Part shown: positions 1 through 9,026 of the stretch, piece by piece
Position numbering within the stretch: the first letter of the stretch is position 1
Layout: each line of letters opens with the position of its first letter
From: Agrocybe praecox
Taxonomy: Eukaryota > Basidiomycota > Agaricomycetes > Agaricales > Agrocybaceae
Length of the DNA stretch: 22,168 nt
Direction: 5' to 3'
NCBI GenBank assembly: GCA_964017145.1
Contig: CAXHKQ010000333.1
Coordinates: 1 to 22,168 of the forward strand
The notes under the pieces: generated by a model
Told to the model about the DNA's origin: nothing
The model's input: the letters and a program-made list of their open reading frames with translations, nothing else
Databases searched by the model: none
Program-made: the position numbers and the translations under genes

Positions 1-456
1 GCTTTCCTCTGTACTATTTACGACAACGATGAGAGTAAGGATCTCACGAATAAAATACAATATAATGCAGCTAGACTATAATACATGGGTAATATATATA
101 ATTACAAAACAAGATAGCAAGAAAGCAAAGCGACAAAAAACATAAGAGAGTCTGGAAGAATACCGAAGCATCAGTAACAAACCTTGAAAAAAAAAACCAC
201 TCACCCGTTATATAGCGGTAAGGATTCCTTTAAAAACCTGCGAGCGCGCTTAAACCAGAGTAATCTTGAATCGCAGTAGAAGTGCAGCGCATACCGGGCC
301 CTGTATACACTCGCCCCTATTGTCCCAGGTGAACGCGAATGCTGTTGCGTGTTGCTCAGGGTCGTTATTGGATCGTCCCGGTTGATTCAAGGAGCAATGC
401 ATCCCCTGACTGACAATAAACGTATCACTTGAAGAAAAAGGGAAGAAAACGATGTA
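1..456. other. No gene recognised
   Basis: AT-rich sequence with stop codons in all frames. No ORF of useful length, repeat or RNA gene was seen. It may be the 3' flank of a gene outside the window. Confidence 0.4.
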
Positions 457-879
457 CTAGATCACGAACACCCAGCTAGTACGATCACCAATACCATCTA
501 CCAATATGACCCCATGCACGCTAATGGCCCTTTCAAACTTCCTTGCCAATCTTTGTCGTTTCTCGGCCTTGTTACTGATGTAATTTCTTAGGAATGCCAA
601 TCTACTTGTCACTTGTCGACGCGGCGGCCGGGGTCTGGCGTTCTGGACCGGTACTTGTAGGCCCTCTGGTGCACTGGTGATAAACATGGTGTTGTTGGTG
701 ATGCTGAGAAGTGGGTGCTGAAAGAACTGATGGATAGGTGGTTTGTAATGGTAGGTGTTTGAGATAGAAGAGAAGAAATAATATTGTTGTTGTGGATGAG
801 ACGAGAGGATGGTGTGATTGTGGATGAGAAGGGAGGATGTTGTGGATGAAGCTGTTGTGGTCGCAGTAAACGATGCCAA
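457..879 (-). CDS. Low-complexity hypothetical ORF (140 aa)
   Basis: Uninterrupted ORF of 140 codons on the minus strand; I do not recognise the product. Residues 1-60 are Ser/Thr/His/Gln-rich and low in complexity. The second half is basic (PRPPRRQVTSR, then NKAEKRQRLARKFERA) and ends in a short hydrophobic stretch before the stop. No signal peptide, catalytic motif or membrane helix is obvious. The start lies in a direct repeat (869-1023), and two longer minus-strand ORFs in the other frames (602-964 and 609-1010) start in other copies of that repeat, so the reading frame is not certain. The basic tail could be the end of a longer spliced gene. Treat as possible coding only. Confidence 0.25.
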   Translation of the reverse strand: MASFTATTTASSTTSSLLIHNHTILSSHPQQQYYFFSSISNTYHYKPPIHQFFQHPLLSITNNTMFITSAPEGLQVPVQNARPRPPRRQVTSRLAFLRNYISNKAEKRQRLARKFERAISVHGVILVDGIGDRTSWVFVI

Positions 880-1023
880 ACGTTGAACTTCTGCTGCTGG
901 AGCTCTTGGTGAACGATAAAAAAGTTGAAGTTGTGCTTGTGAGGCTGCAGATCAACGATGCCAAATGTTGACCTTCTACTGCTGGAGCTTAAGTTGGTAA
1001 ACGATGACAAACGTCGAAGCTGC
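869..1023. repeat. Imperfect direct repeat, two and a half units
   Basis: A unit of about 50 bp beginning AACGATGCCAAACGTTGA occurs at 869 and again at 954, with a shorter third copy (AACGATGACAAACGTCGA) at 1000. Units 1 and 2 share the GCTGGAGCT core and are about 85 bp apart. On the minus strand each unit encodes a Ser-rich segment ending near TFGIV or LASF, depending on frame. Confidence 0.7.
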
Positions 1024-1395
1024 GCCGCCAGTTCTCAATGATGAAGTATTATTTGATTTAATAATAAATCACTACAAATAGGATAAATAGTACCACAGGT
1101 GCTACATAGAACAGGTCAACCCAGTATGAAGAGTGAAGAAATATTAGACGCCCGCCTGACTGCTAATCTTCGGAATCAGTAAACATATGGATCAACATAT
1201 ACGTCATAGGCATTAAAAAAAAGATTTATCTGCTTTTATATCCATACAAGTCACATACGGAGGGTCAGCTGGTCTAGATATACAAGCATAAAAGAAATAA
1301 AATCTGAGTAGATTCCCACATGCAGGGATAAAGGGGAGAGCGGCATAAATGGATAAATGTGTCCTCCTGGATGTACTCGAGACTACTCATAATGC
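1024..1395. other. No gene recognised
   Basis: AT-rich spacer with short oligo-A runs. No ORF, repeat or RNA gene was seen. Confidence 0.4.
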
Positions 1396-1985
1396 AGCAA
1401 ATTGTAAAGTGCTAGCAATTTCCTGGGAGCTGTTTCTTCGGCCGATATCTAAATACGAGAGCATTAAAATCGAGTCCTGCTAACAGTCCCAAGCTGTTGT
1501 CCACACGCTTCTGCTTGTCGACTATTTCCGGAATGAGTTTAAATCTCTCAAGCAGGGCTTTCTGCTTCTGCACTGCCGCTGCCTTCCGAAGCGAGTCATT
1601 GCGAATTTACACTTCTTCTTCTTCCGACGATCCGGAATCAAGCGAAATTTCACCGTCGCCGACAAGTTCAGCAATCTGACTGGTATTCGGCTGACCGGCA
1701 CAAACGTCCAATAGGGTTGAAGATGGGCCCGTTAGTATCGAATCGACTTTTGGAGGTCGGCATCAGTGATACATTGAAGCCGCCTGGCCCAGCTAAAGTT
1801 ATTCCGAATTGCCGAGTCCTCATGAATGGTCGTTGGTGGTCGCCTGGAATCAAGAACATTCTTCCGATTGAATGCCAAAGAGACACCATCGAATATGACA
1901 GTTTTGAGTGAAGGTCCACATTTTGGACAGACCATATCTCCCAATAGCTAGAGAAAGCGCGTTCAAGAAAACCATGCCGCACGGA
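1396..1985 (-). pseudogene. Decayed CxC-like protein of the KDZ-transposon type
   Basis: Minus-strand coding similarity is spread over three frames. About 1980-1935 reads RHGFLERAFSSYWEIW. From 1944 to 1735 another frame gives MVCPKCGPSLKTVIFDGVSLAF, then RRPPTTIHEDS, and stops. From about 1692 to 1400 a third frame gives QIAELVGDGEISLDSGSSEE and, after a stop, KALLERFKLIPEIVDKQKRV. The CPKCG plus T-x-I-x-DGV-x-LAF arrangement resembles, from memory, the CxC5/CxC6 cysteine-cluster proteins found beside KDZ transposases in basidiomycetes. The frame changes and stops are seen directly and argue for a broken copy, although unrecognised short introns could explain one of them. No KDZ transposase is visible in the window. 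The family name is a moderate-confidence recall, not a search result. Confidence 0.45.
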
Positions 1986-2036
1986 ACATTATAACACTGA
2001 CTAAAGTTCATATAGACATTTTATAACGAGGGAACA

Positions 2037-2057
2037 GTCCCCGTCCCCGTCCCCGCC
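2037..2057. repeat. (CCCCGT)n short tandem repeat
   Basis: Three and a half consecutive CCCCGT hexamers (CCCCGTCCCCGTCCCCG). Confidence 0.8.
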
Positions 2058-2236
2058 AATGTGATAAAGCAGTTCCTAAAATAACTCGCCAAGTGGCATG
2101 CAGGGGCCTTTCGACACCAATTGTGCCTCTCAAATTCATTATTTACTATTCTATGGATTTTAAAACACTTATAAGATGTCTAGAGTGCATGGGACACGAG
2201 AAATAACCAACGGTACTTTATCCGGGGAGCGCGGAG

Positions 2237-2520
2237 TTATAATTTATCAGGGTGCAAACGGCGCACCATAGCCTCGGGGCACCAAATTATGCCACCGTTT
2301 CTATCCACAATGACCTCTTCATTGGCCGGGGAGATGATCATGAATCTTATATATGGCTTCATTTAGTACACAATGTACAGCTCATCAGAATACCCAAGTA
2401 AGAACAGATGGTCCAAAATGATGTTCAACGAAGTTCAACGGAACTTTTTCAGTCGTAAATTGCCGAGTTGTCAGCTCTGACACATCCATCCAGAAACACT
2501 TCGGGCTTGGATTCTGTTCG
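2237..2520 (-). pseudogene. Unrecognised decayed coding stretch
   Basis: Two minus-strand frames read like protein but do not connect. The upstream part (about 2520-2390) contains CFWMDVSELTTRQFTTEKV and a HFGPSVLTWVF end. The downstream part (about 2365-2240) contains ISPANEEVIVDRNGG then IIWCPEAMVRRLHPDKL and a stop. A stop and a frame change separate them. I do not recognise the family. The composition is unlike the surrounding AT-rich spacer, so it is probably the remnant of a real gene. It might belong to the same relic as the decayed gene downstream on this strand, but no motif links them. Confidence 0.3.
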
Positions 2521-2809
2521 GTCATAGTACGTGTGATATATAGAAATCCCGATTGCTAAATATAAATTATATGTATTTTTGTCTGCTTGCATGAATGATT
2601 AAAACCTCGAGGCATAATGAATACCTAGTGCTTTGTCGATCTCTTCGTGCAATGATCCTGGACAGAAGAGCTAACATTTGCTGTTTCGCCGTACCTACTA
2701 CTAGGATGCTACTTGTGAGATGTCAGCAACTCAAGAGTCGTATCAAGAACGTCCATGGCCAGCACGGCCGTAATTGTTCTAAATTTACTTCAATCAGAAT
2801 CAACATGCA

Positions 2810-2969
2810 CACGGCAGGCACCGATACCTGTTTCTCCGAGAAACAGGTTAATAAATATAGGTCGCGTGTATTTATTAACCTGTATGTCGAAGGTACAGGT
2901 TTCGGGCTTCCCATATATAGTATGGCCGACACCTGTATCTTGGAAATACAGGTCTCGGCGCCCGCCGTG
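2810..2969. mobile_element. Foldback MITE, copy 1 (160 bp)
   Basis: Starts CACGGCAGGCACCGATACCT and ends with the near-complement (CGGCGCCCGCCGTG). Internal hairpins are nested: ACCTGTTTC/GAAACAGGT, TTAATAAATA/TATTTATTAA and GGGCTTCCCATATATAGTATGG. It has no coding capacity. A second copy in the same orientation lies at 13556-13768. Flanks ATGCA and ATGTA could be a worn target duplication, but this is weak. Confidence 0.8.
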
Positions 2970-3200
2970 ATGTATATCTCGATTGCTCATTCATAGAACC
3001 ATATCCTCGGCGCTCAGCGATAACGGTAGCCGAGATACCGCTAGATCCTCTGCAAGATGCATCAAGTAGTCACCGTGCATGCCACATGTTGTCTCTAAGA
3101 AAAGACGCTTTGAAAGCTACAATAACAGGTCGAAAAGCAGCATTTTCGCCTTGTTTGATCCTTTCCCTTTATACAGATACCAACCGCCACGAGAGTCATT

Positions 3201-5282
3201 ATGAGCAATAATGCGAGCGACGCACCAAAAATGGAGGAAAGCAGTGAGCTCCATGCTCAGGAGCAACACACAGAACCCATGCAGATAGAAGCACAGGTTG
3301 AGAAATTTTCCTCCCCGTCGTTTCCAGACGGGGGGCTACGAGCCTGGTTAACTGTTCTCGGCGCGTGAGTACTCAGGCCTTCAGGGCTCAGTCCAGACTC
3401 CACACACACATAAATGATATGACATTGATGCTGTTCGACATAGATTCCTTGTCCAAGTATCTCAATTTGGGTGAGCTGGCCTTACGGATGCACTGGTTGT
3501 TCAAGAAGAGCTCACCCTCCGTAGATATACGTCGTCCTTTGGCGTTTATCAGGGTAATTCTTATCTTATTCTCGCGTTGGCCTTTTCTTGACCCCGAACT
3601 TTGCGGTTTGTTTAGATTTCTATGTTAGGGAGTACCTCACGAACGCGACTCCATCTGCCATATCGTTTGCGACTCTTTCTTCGATTTGTGTGTTGTAACT
3701 AATGAACTTTTGTTAATGCAGTTGGATTGGGAGCTTCAACGCATTTCTTAGTGTTTCTGGGGGAGTCATTGCTGGGAGACTTTACGACAGAGGTCATTTG
3801 TGAGCTCACTATCATCTGGACGAAAAATAAGTTTTATATCCCTGTATCTCTAGCTACCTCTTGATGTGGGGTGGATCATTCCTCATCGTCTTTTCCCTCT
3901 TCATGCTTTCTTTGGCGAAGCCTGACCACTATTATCAGGTCGGTATGCTATCTATTGATTAATGATCACCACGAATCTGACGCTGGAGGGAGCAGGTCTT
4001 TCTAACTCAAGGTCTTGCTGCTGGCCTAGGAGGGGGGCTTATTTACGTCCCAAGCGTGGCTGTAATATCTCATTACTTTCAACGCAAAAGAGCTCTCGCT
4101 ATGATGATCGCCGCATCAGGCTCATCCGTCGGAGCCGTAATTCACCCTCTCATGCTAAATCATATACTCAATGGTCGTCTTCACTTCGCCAATTCCGTTC
4201 GCGCTAGTGCAGGGCTCGTAGCAGGTCTACTTCTTACGGCCTGCTGTCTCATACGGACGCGGATACCCCCTCAAAAGAAACCTGTTCAACAACGTAAGAT
4301 TCTGCGCAATTTGCTCCACGACGGTGCTTATATTGCTGCGTCCCTCGGGTAAGTGTCGATCCATAAATTCCTTCCACGCCAGTACTCACCCAAATTTTCA
4401 GGTTAATGGTATTCGCAGTCGGATTTTATTTTCCTCAATTTTACCTTCAACTAGACTCTGTGTCACATCATCTCTCCCCTACATTCTCCTTTTACTCGGT
4501 GAGCTTTAGGCGTCAATCTGTCCTTTTGTATCCCTGAAAATAATATCCAGTTGGTAATACTAAACTTTTCGAGCATCTTGGGCAGGGTTATCCCTGGGTT
4601 TATTGCCAATATATTCAAGGTTCAGGATATGATCGTCGTAGCAACATTCGCTTCCGCAATTGTAATATTTTGCATGATCTTGATCAAGTCCGTGACTGGC
4701 GTCGTTCTTGTCGGTATTTTTTATGGCTTCTTTGCCGGTGCATGTGAGAAGATGATCCAGCTTCAATTAATTATTGCATTGACATACGTTTGGGTAGTTA
4801 TTAGCCTTGGAGGACCCTTGATGGCCGTCTTGACTCCAGACCTCTCCGAACTTGGGTATGCCGCCGTTCTGATTATTGACCTTTGTGCTTACACACGATA
4901 TTTCAGCCTTCGAATGGGAGTGGCTTATTTCTTCTCCGGTAAGTAGTATATGTCAAATATGGCGCGAATTGCTAAATACACGCGTATCTTAAGGTATCGG
5001 CATACTCATAGGCATGGAAATATTGGTCATCTTCCATCGTTAGCATCTAATCTTACTGATTTGTAGGCTCGCCGATCTCCGGAGCGCTCCTGACAGATCG
5101 CTTAATCTGGTGGAGAGGAGCACTTTTCAGTGGGGTAAGTTCATTATTTTGGTTACTTTCTGTGCATGGTATAACTGGATTGGACATCGTTTTAATAATA
5201 GATTATGTGCGTGACGGGAGCAGGGTTGTTTTTAATCATGGATGTTATTCTTAGGCGTCGAGTGGTATCGATGCCTAAATGA
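3201..5282 (+). CDS. MFS transporter, monocarboxylate (MCT)-type
   Basis: Thirteen exons join in frame to 437 residues: 3201-3364, 3444-3470, 3525-3553, 3616-3664, 3722-3799, 3854-3938, 3996-4348, 4402-4498, 4551-4743, 4798-4855, 4907-4938, 5067-5134, 5202-5282. After a polar N-tail of about 40 residues comes FPDGGLRAWLTVLGAF, then FGYTSSFGVYQ, ISWIGSFNAFL and GGVIAGRLYDRGH, the usual order in fungal SLC16/MCT-like carriers. Further landmarks are GLGGGLIYVPSVAVISHYF, SSILGRVIPGF and MAVLTPDLSELG near residue 370. The protein should span the membrane about twelve times. Fungal members move monocarboxylates or other small acids, and many sit in secondary-metabolite clusters as presumed exporters. 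Substrate and direction cannot be read here. One donor (exon 6, CAG|GTCGGT) is weak; all other junctions are canonical. No stop or frameshift was found. Confidence 0.93.
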
Positions 5283-5638
5283 AACGACCACCGTGAGATG
5301 GGTTGGTCATCATCGATTATCATTCGAGTTGATCTTTTTCGGTCATACTTAGGACGGTGTTAGCATTCTATACGTACTTGTAAAAATTATGGTCGCTTTT
5401 GAATCTTGATAAAAAAGGTGTCTCAATTTTCGATAAACTTTTTGTCTCATGACGGTATTCAGCCAATATACCAGCTACGTATAAGCGCGACACTGCACAC
5501 CTTTGCACTAGCACCAGCATAGTCTTGCTCTGTCTGGAAGGCCTTTAGCCAATGGCGGGAGGGTCAATTCGGCCTTAAATGAACTAGGAAGTTTAAGGTT
5601 ACTGGCGGCATCACGTGTGACGCGTGACGAGTACTTGA
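5283..5638. other. 3' flank of the transporter, no gene
   Basis: No ORF of note. A CACGTG E-box core followed by two TGACG/GTGACG copies lies near 5611-5630, just before the next ORF. It could be a regulatory site, but this is only a pattern match. Confidence 0.35.
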
Positions 5639-5938
5639 ATGGCCCCACGGTCAAAATTCACCATATATAGTAACCGTATTTCTGCTGCTTTGGAATCAAG
5701 CAGCTACAAACACCTCACTAAGGATTTTTCCCTCACAACGACCTGTATTTTCTACTGCCTCTACAAACATATTACTAAGGATTTTGCCCCCACATCGACC
5801 CGTATTTTCTATCAGAATCAGAATCAACGCTTTTCAAACTTCAATATTTTAATGTTGAAAATGTTCAACTTCAACGCTCAATGTCAACCAATAACAACTT
5901 CTGTTCTCCTCTATTTCTGCAGTTTTCTGCTACCCTGA
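5639..5938 (+). CDS. Hypothetical ORF with a 19-residue repeat (99 aa)
   Basis: A 99-codon ORF from ATG to stop; I do not recognise the product. Residues about 23-60 are two tandem copies of a 19-residue unit, starting YKHLTKDFSL and YKHITKDFAP and ending in (C/R)IFY. The rest is Phe/Asn/Gln-rich with a short hydrophobic C-terminus (SVLLYFCSFLLP). It is preceded at about 25 bp by a CACGTG element. It may be the 5' part of a spliced gene that continues into the downstream ORF ending at 6556, since no stop-to-start spacing typical of two genes is visible, but I could not find a convincing splice path. Confidence 0.25.
   Translation: MAPRSKFTIYSNRISAALESSSYKHLTKDFSLTTTCIFYCLYKHITKDFAPTSTRIFYQNQNQRFSNFNILMLKMFNFNAQCQPITTSVLLYFCSFLLP
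5706..5815. repeat. Tandem repeat, 57-bp unit, two copies
   Basis: Units begin ACAAACACCTCACTAAGGAT (5706) and ACAAACATATTACTAAGGAT (5763). The period of 57 bp keeps the reading frame of the overlapping ORF. Confidence 0.8.
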
Positions 5939-6007
5939 TTACGAACATGGATTTGCCCCAGTTCCACTCACCAACAATCCAGGCTAATTGTACCGTTACT
6001 TTTCTAA

Positions 6008-6556
6008 GTATCTGCTGACATTGAATTTCAACAACACGTTGAATCGCCTCCTATTCTAAGACCTGTTGCCGCATCCCCTCCACCACCCCAAGACAACCCC
6101 GATGGCCGCCAATACCCTGCTCCTTTAGTACGCCATACAGAGTCGGTGGCACACAAGACAACCACATCGGACCACAACGCCGCGTCTGCTGCTCCTCTAC
6201 CAACCCGAGGCAATCTTGACGTGGCACACGAGACGGCCCTATCGGACAACAGCAACATCATTGCCGCACAAGTTGCTCCTCTACTGACCCGAGATAACCA
6301 GGCTGACGGTGGCCAAGACACATTGGCAGAAACGGCGGTGCCGACACTTATGGTGCCAGTTCCGGTTGGTGCTCAATCCGGGGCGGTTGCAAGTGAAGCG
6401 CCTAAAAGGAAAAAATCAAAAAAGAAAGCTGTTCCGGCAACTCAAAACGATGTATTGGACGGTAGACGAAGCGTGCGTGCGAGGATACCTGCAAAACGGG
6501 GACTGCAATTTGTTGCAGATCCTGACATAGAGCCTGGAGCAAAACGGCCAAAGTAA
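6008..6556 (+). CDS. Pro/Ala-rich hypothetical protein with nuclear-localisation-like tail (5' end unresolved)
   Basis: An open frame runs from just after a stop at 6005 to TAA at 6556, about 182 codons, without a near-cognate ATG close to its start, so the first exon is probably upstream. The front is Pro/Ala-rich (SPPILRPVAASPPPPQDNPD). A degenerate repeat of about 25-28 residues follows: VAHKTTTSDHNAASAAPLPT then VAHETALSDNSNIIAAQVAP. The C-terminus carries two basic clusters, PKRKKSKKKA and RRSVRARIPAKR, then FVADPDIEPGAKRPK. This suggests a nuclear or DNA-associated, largely disordered protein. No enzymatic domain is visible. An ATG at 5947 lies in a different frame and would need an intron too short to be believable. 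Confidence is moderate that the frame is coding, low for its limits. Confidence 0.4.
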   Translation, partial: VSADIEFQQHVESPPILRPVAASPPPPQDNPDGRQYPAPLVRHTESVAHKTTTSDHNAASAAPLPTRGNLDVAHETALSDNSNIIAAQVAPLLTRDNQADGGQDTLAETAVPTLMVPVPVGAQSGAVASEAPKRKKSKKKAVPATQNDVLDGRRSVRARIPAKRGLQFVADPDIEPGAKRPK

Positions 6557-7528
6557 GCTCTCTCAGAATGTGTGTAAGTTGTTGAACCTTACTTACCCGA
6601 GATTTTATATCCTCGTGGTCATGGACTGTGGTCCCAGCAGTAGTACCCGCATCCACTGAAGTGGCAGGTTTGCCCTAACGGCCTCACTTATTCTCGCTTA
6701 TTCTTGTCTCCCACGCGTATTTCGCTCAACCTCGTCTCGCTCATCACACATCTCGCTCATTGCGCATCACTAATCCTCGCTCAACCACTGTCCTCGCTTT
6801 AACCCTTCTCACTTAACCCTTTTTCCTGCTCACCATCCGTTGCCTATTTCGCCTATTCTGTTATCTGGTCGCCTAATATACTTCTCGTCGTAGTACTCAA
6901 TATTTCACTGCTTTTCCTTGTAGTAGTAACTTGTAGCACACTATGAATCCCATATGTTGATCATGAGTCCCAAAATGCCAATCTTTTAGTCCCTGTGAAC
7001 GAAAATAGGATCTGGCTTAAGTCGTGTTGAGCCATGTTAAGCCATTACTATGTCATAGAACCTGGTTTAAGCGAGGGCCATTGAGTTTCATTGTGCCGTC
7101 CCCTTCTTTACACGTGCATTACAATATCTTGACTCCTCACATATCTCCCACTGCAGCGCTCTACTCTACTTGGTCCTTGTCTTAAGCGGTCCCGGCCGGG
7201 TGATGGTTTTGGTTGGGTTTTTGGCATTTGCTGTAATTATAGATCTACTCATTAGCTTTCTCAGGTGCAGAAAAAAATATAGGTCCTTATATGCTATATT
7301 TATTCAGTCTAAATTCGTGGATATGCATAAAAGTTAATGGATTCCTACTATCAAAATATTAGCCAACCCGTGAGGAATTTTGTTGTCTTTTTCCATTTTA
7401 AAAAAAGGCTGTCCCAAACATGTACATATACTTTTTCTTGCGTAACTCTAAGGAGAGAGCCCGAGGGGCTTTGTGAAGAGTCGGATGTACAGCAAGGCCC
7501 TATCGACGAAGGCGATCATTTATCTTGA
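6557..7528. other. Gene-poor spacer with CTCGCTCA motif array
   Basis: No credible gene. Between 6693 and 6798 the motif CTCGCT(CA) or a close variant recurs six or seven times at irregular 8-30 bp spacing, next to TTAACCCTTCTCACTTAACCC. The rest is AT-rich. Confidence 0.5.
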
Positions 7529-8193
7529 TATGTACACATAGGCTCGTGACCAGCCATTACCTGTCAAACTCCGCTAAGTGCCGAGAGCAGCCGCGAGCAT
7601 CTCCAGGTAACGGCTGGGACGAACGGGGCACTTTTAGTAGGGTCACGGATGTCACAAAAAACTTAGTGAAATTTCGCCGATTTGCTCCTTGATGGCTATC
7701 ATAATGGTCGTGTTCGCCACCCCCCCAGCTTCCTCTCACCAGCCTCCAGCACAGAAAATGGTTGGAAACGTATCTGGCTATATAATCCCGCCCTTTAGAT
7801 GTCTTGGGAGTGCAGGCTGTCGCCCAACTCAAGCTCAACTGTCGCCAGTCGGCCCTTCTCGCACGTCTGGATTCAGAGGTACCTGGACAGGGATCACGCC
7901 TTGGCCAGGCCGCCAGAACTTGCACCTCTTCGCCTCTTGAACTCCGAGAAACCCCGAGTGTGCTATTCAGAATCAGTGATCATCAGGAAACTTGGCCTGG
8001 AGGCTAGCAGGCTGCAGCGGCTATTCCTTGGAAAGGGGGTATTGGCGTATCTCTGGCTACAGAGTTAAACATGGGATGTAGTGCACAGATGAGGAAGTAT
8101 CAACTACCATATGGGATGCAAGGTACGTAACACTATAATCACTTTCTTGTTATCAACGCTTATTGTACATTTCAAGGACCAACTTGCTATTCA

Positions 8194-8637
8194 ATGCTTA
8201 CCCATTGCTTTTGTTTCACCCCAGAGCAGCAAATGGCGACTACACGTCAACTGAAAACCACTGAAAAAGGTACAGGTTTGTGCCACAAACTTGTACCTGA
8301 TTTTCCCAGCCGCCGGTTTTTCAGTGACATTGCCAGCCTTCACAACACCCTGCTCACAGCGCTCACAGGACATGCCTGTCACCTCCACTGGACAAAGTAC
8401 GCGCTTTTGCCCATGGGCCCGTATTGCGCCGAATACGAGGAGGCGGTTGACCGCTTCATAATGCACCAGTGCCTGGCCCTCTGTGCTCATGCTCCAGCAC
8501 AGATGTTCGCCCCACTCTGCTGGAATCAACAAAATTTCACAGGTCTCTTTGCTACATGCGCCTCTCACTACCTGCTATTGAACGGTAACAACAAATTGAT
8601 ATTTCCACTTTTTGTTCTCGATTTTACTTCAATTTGA
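8194..8637 (+). CDS. Unrecognised ORF inside the TIR element (147 aa)
   Basis: ATG-to-stop ORF of 147 codons between the two arms. The most protein-like part is residues 60-125: HWTKYALLPMGPYCAEYEEA, then VDRFIMHQCLALCAHAPAQM and WNQQNFTGLFATCASHYLLL. I recognise no family, and there is no DDE, zinc-finger or helicase signature. A 68-bp hairpin (8259-8326) is embedded in the front of the ORF and contributes codons. Upstream (7800-8068) a second protein-like frame is interrupted by stops. This may be a captured gene fragment carried by the element, a short accessory gene, or chance. Confidence 0.3.
   Translation: MLTHCFCFTPEQQMATTRQLKTTEKGTGLCHKLVPDFPSRRFFSDIASLHNTLLTALTGHACHLHWTKYALLPMGPYCAEYEEAVDRFIMHQCLALCAHAPAQMFAPLCWNQQNFTGLFATCASHYLLLNGNNKLIFPLFVLDFTSI
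8259..8326. repeat. Small nested hairpin (68 bp)
   Basis: The outer inverted repeat CACTGAAAAA (8259) pairs with TTTTTCAGTG (8317). The inner stem AGGTACAGGTTTGTG (8268) pairs with CACAAACTTGTACCT (8284) around a single-base loop, with one mismatch. It looks like a tiny foldback insertion. Confidence 0.6.
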
Positions 8638-9026
8638 TGAAATTCCACAGTTTTTCGACCCAAATATCACTCCTATTCTGCAAGCTCAGGTAAAATCTAT
8701 ATTTATTAAAGATAATATGCTGTATACTTGTCTATACAATATATTCAAGGTGTTTCAAGTACAATTTGTGGAGCGTGTAAAGAAAGAGCAAAGATTTTGA
8801 ACAAGAATGTGTGTGCGGAAAACGCGAAATTTCACTAAGTCTTTGTCACGCTGGGGGATCCTCCAAAATCGTCCCCGTTACTCCCAGTCGTTAGGTGGTG
8901 ATGCCCCTTTTCACAGTCCGCTTGATGTCCGCTTGATGTTAGGAAGCCAAACAACTCAACGTTAAGTAATGGACAATGACAAATCACCACCTAACGTACT
9001 GGTCGCGAGTCTAATGTACACATGAA

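Larger units (their letters stand above)
7529..9026. mobile_element. Uncharacterised TIR element, about 1.5 kb
   Basis: The ends are inverted copies of each other. Left arm landmarks inward: ATATGTACACATAGGCTCG, TGACCAG, GGTAACGGCTGGGA, AACGGGG, then ACTTAGTGAAATTTCGC (to about 7677). The right arm read on the minus strand gives ATGTGTACATTAGACTCG, CGACCAG, CTAACGACTGGGAG, AACGGGG and ACTTAGTGAAATTTCGC (ending at about 8824) in the same order. The right arm is about 50 bp longer because of an internal stretch bounded by CGTTAGGTGGTGAT (8889) and ATCACCACCTAACG (8984). No transposase motif was found inside, so it looks non-autonomous, possibly MULE-like given its long TIRs. The target duplication could not be assigned. 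Confidence 0.65.

Noticed and set aside
3165..3175. TTTATACA as a TATA box for the MFS gene
   Set aside because: It lies only about 30 bp before the start codon, which would leave almost no leader.
6786..6826. Telomere-like TTAACCC copies
   Set aside because: Only two imperfect copies, not the TTAGGG/CCCTAA tandem expected of a basidiomycete telomere.
7557..7925. 122-codon minus-strand ORF in the left part of the 1.5-kb element
   Set aside because: It runs through the inverted terminal repeat and has biased, repeat-derived composition with no recognisable motif.
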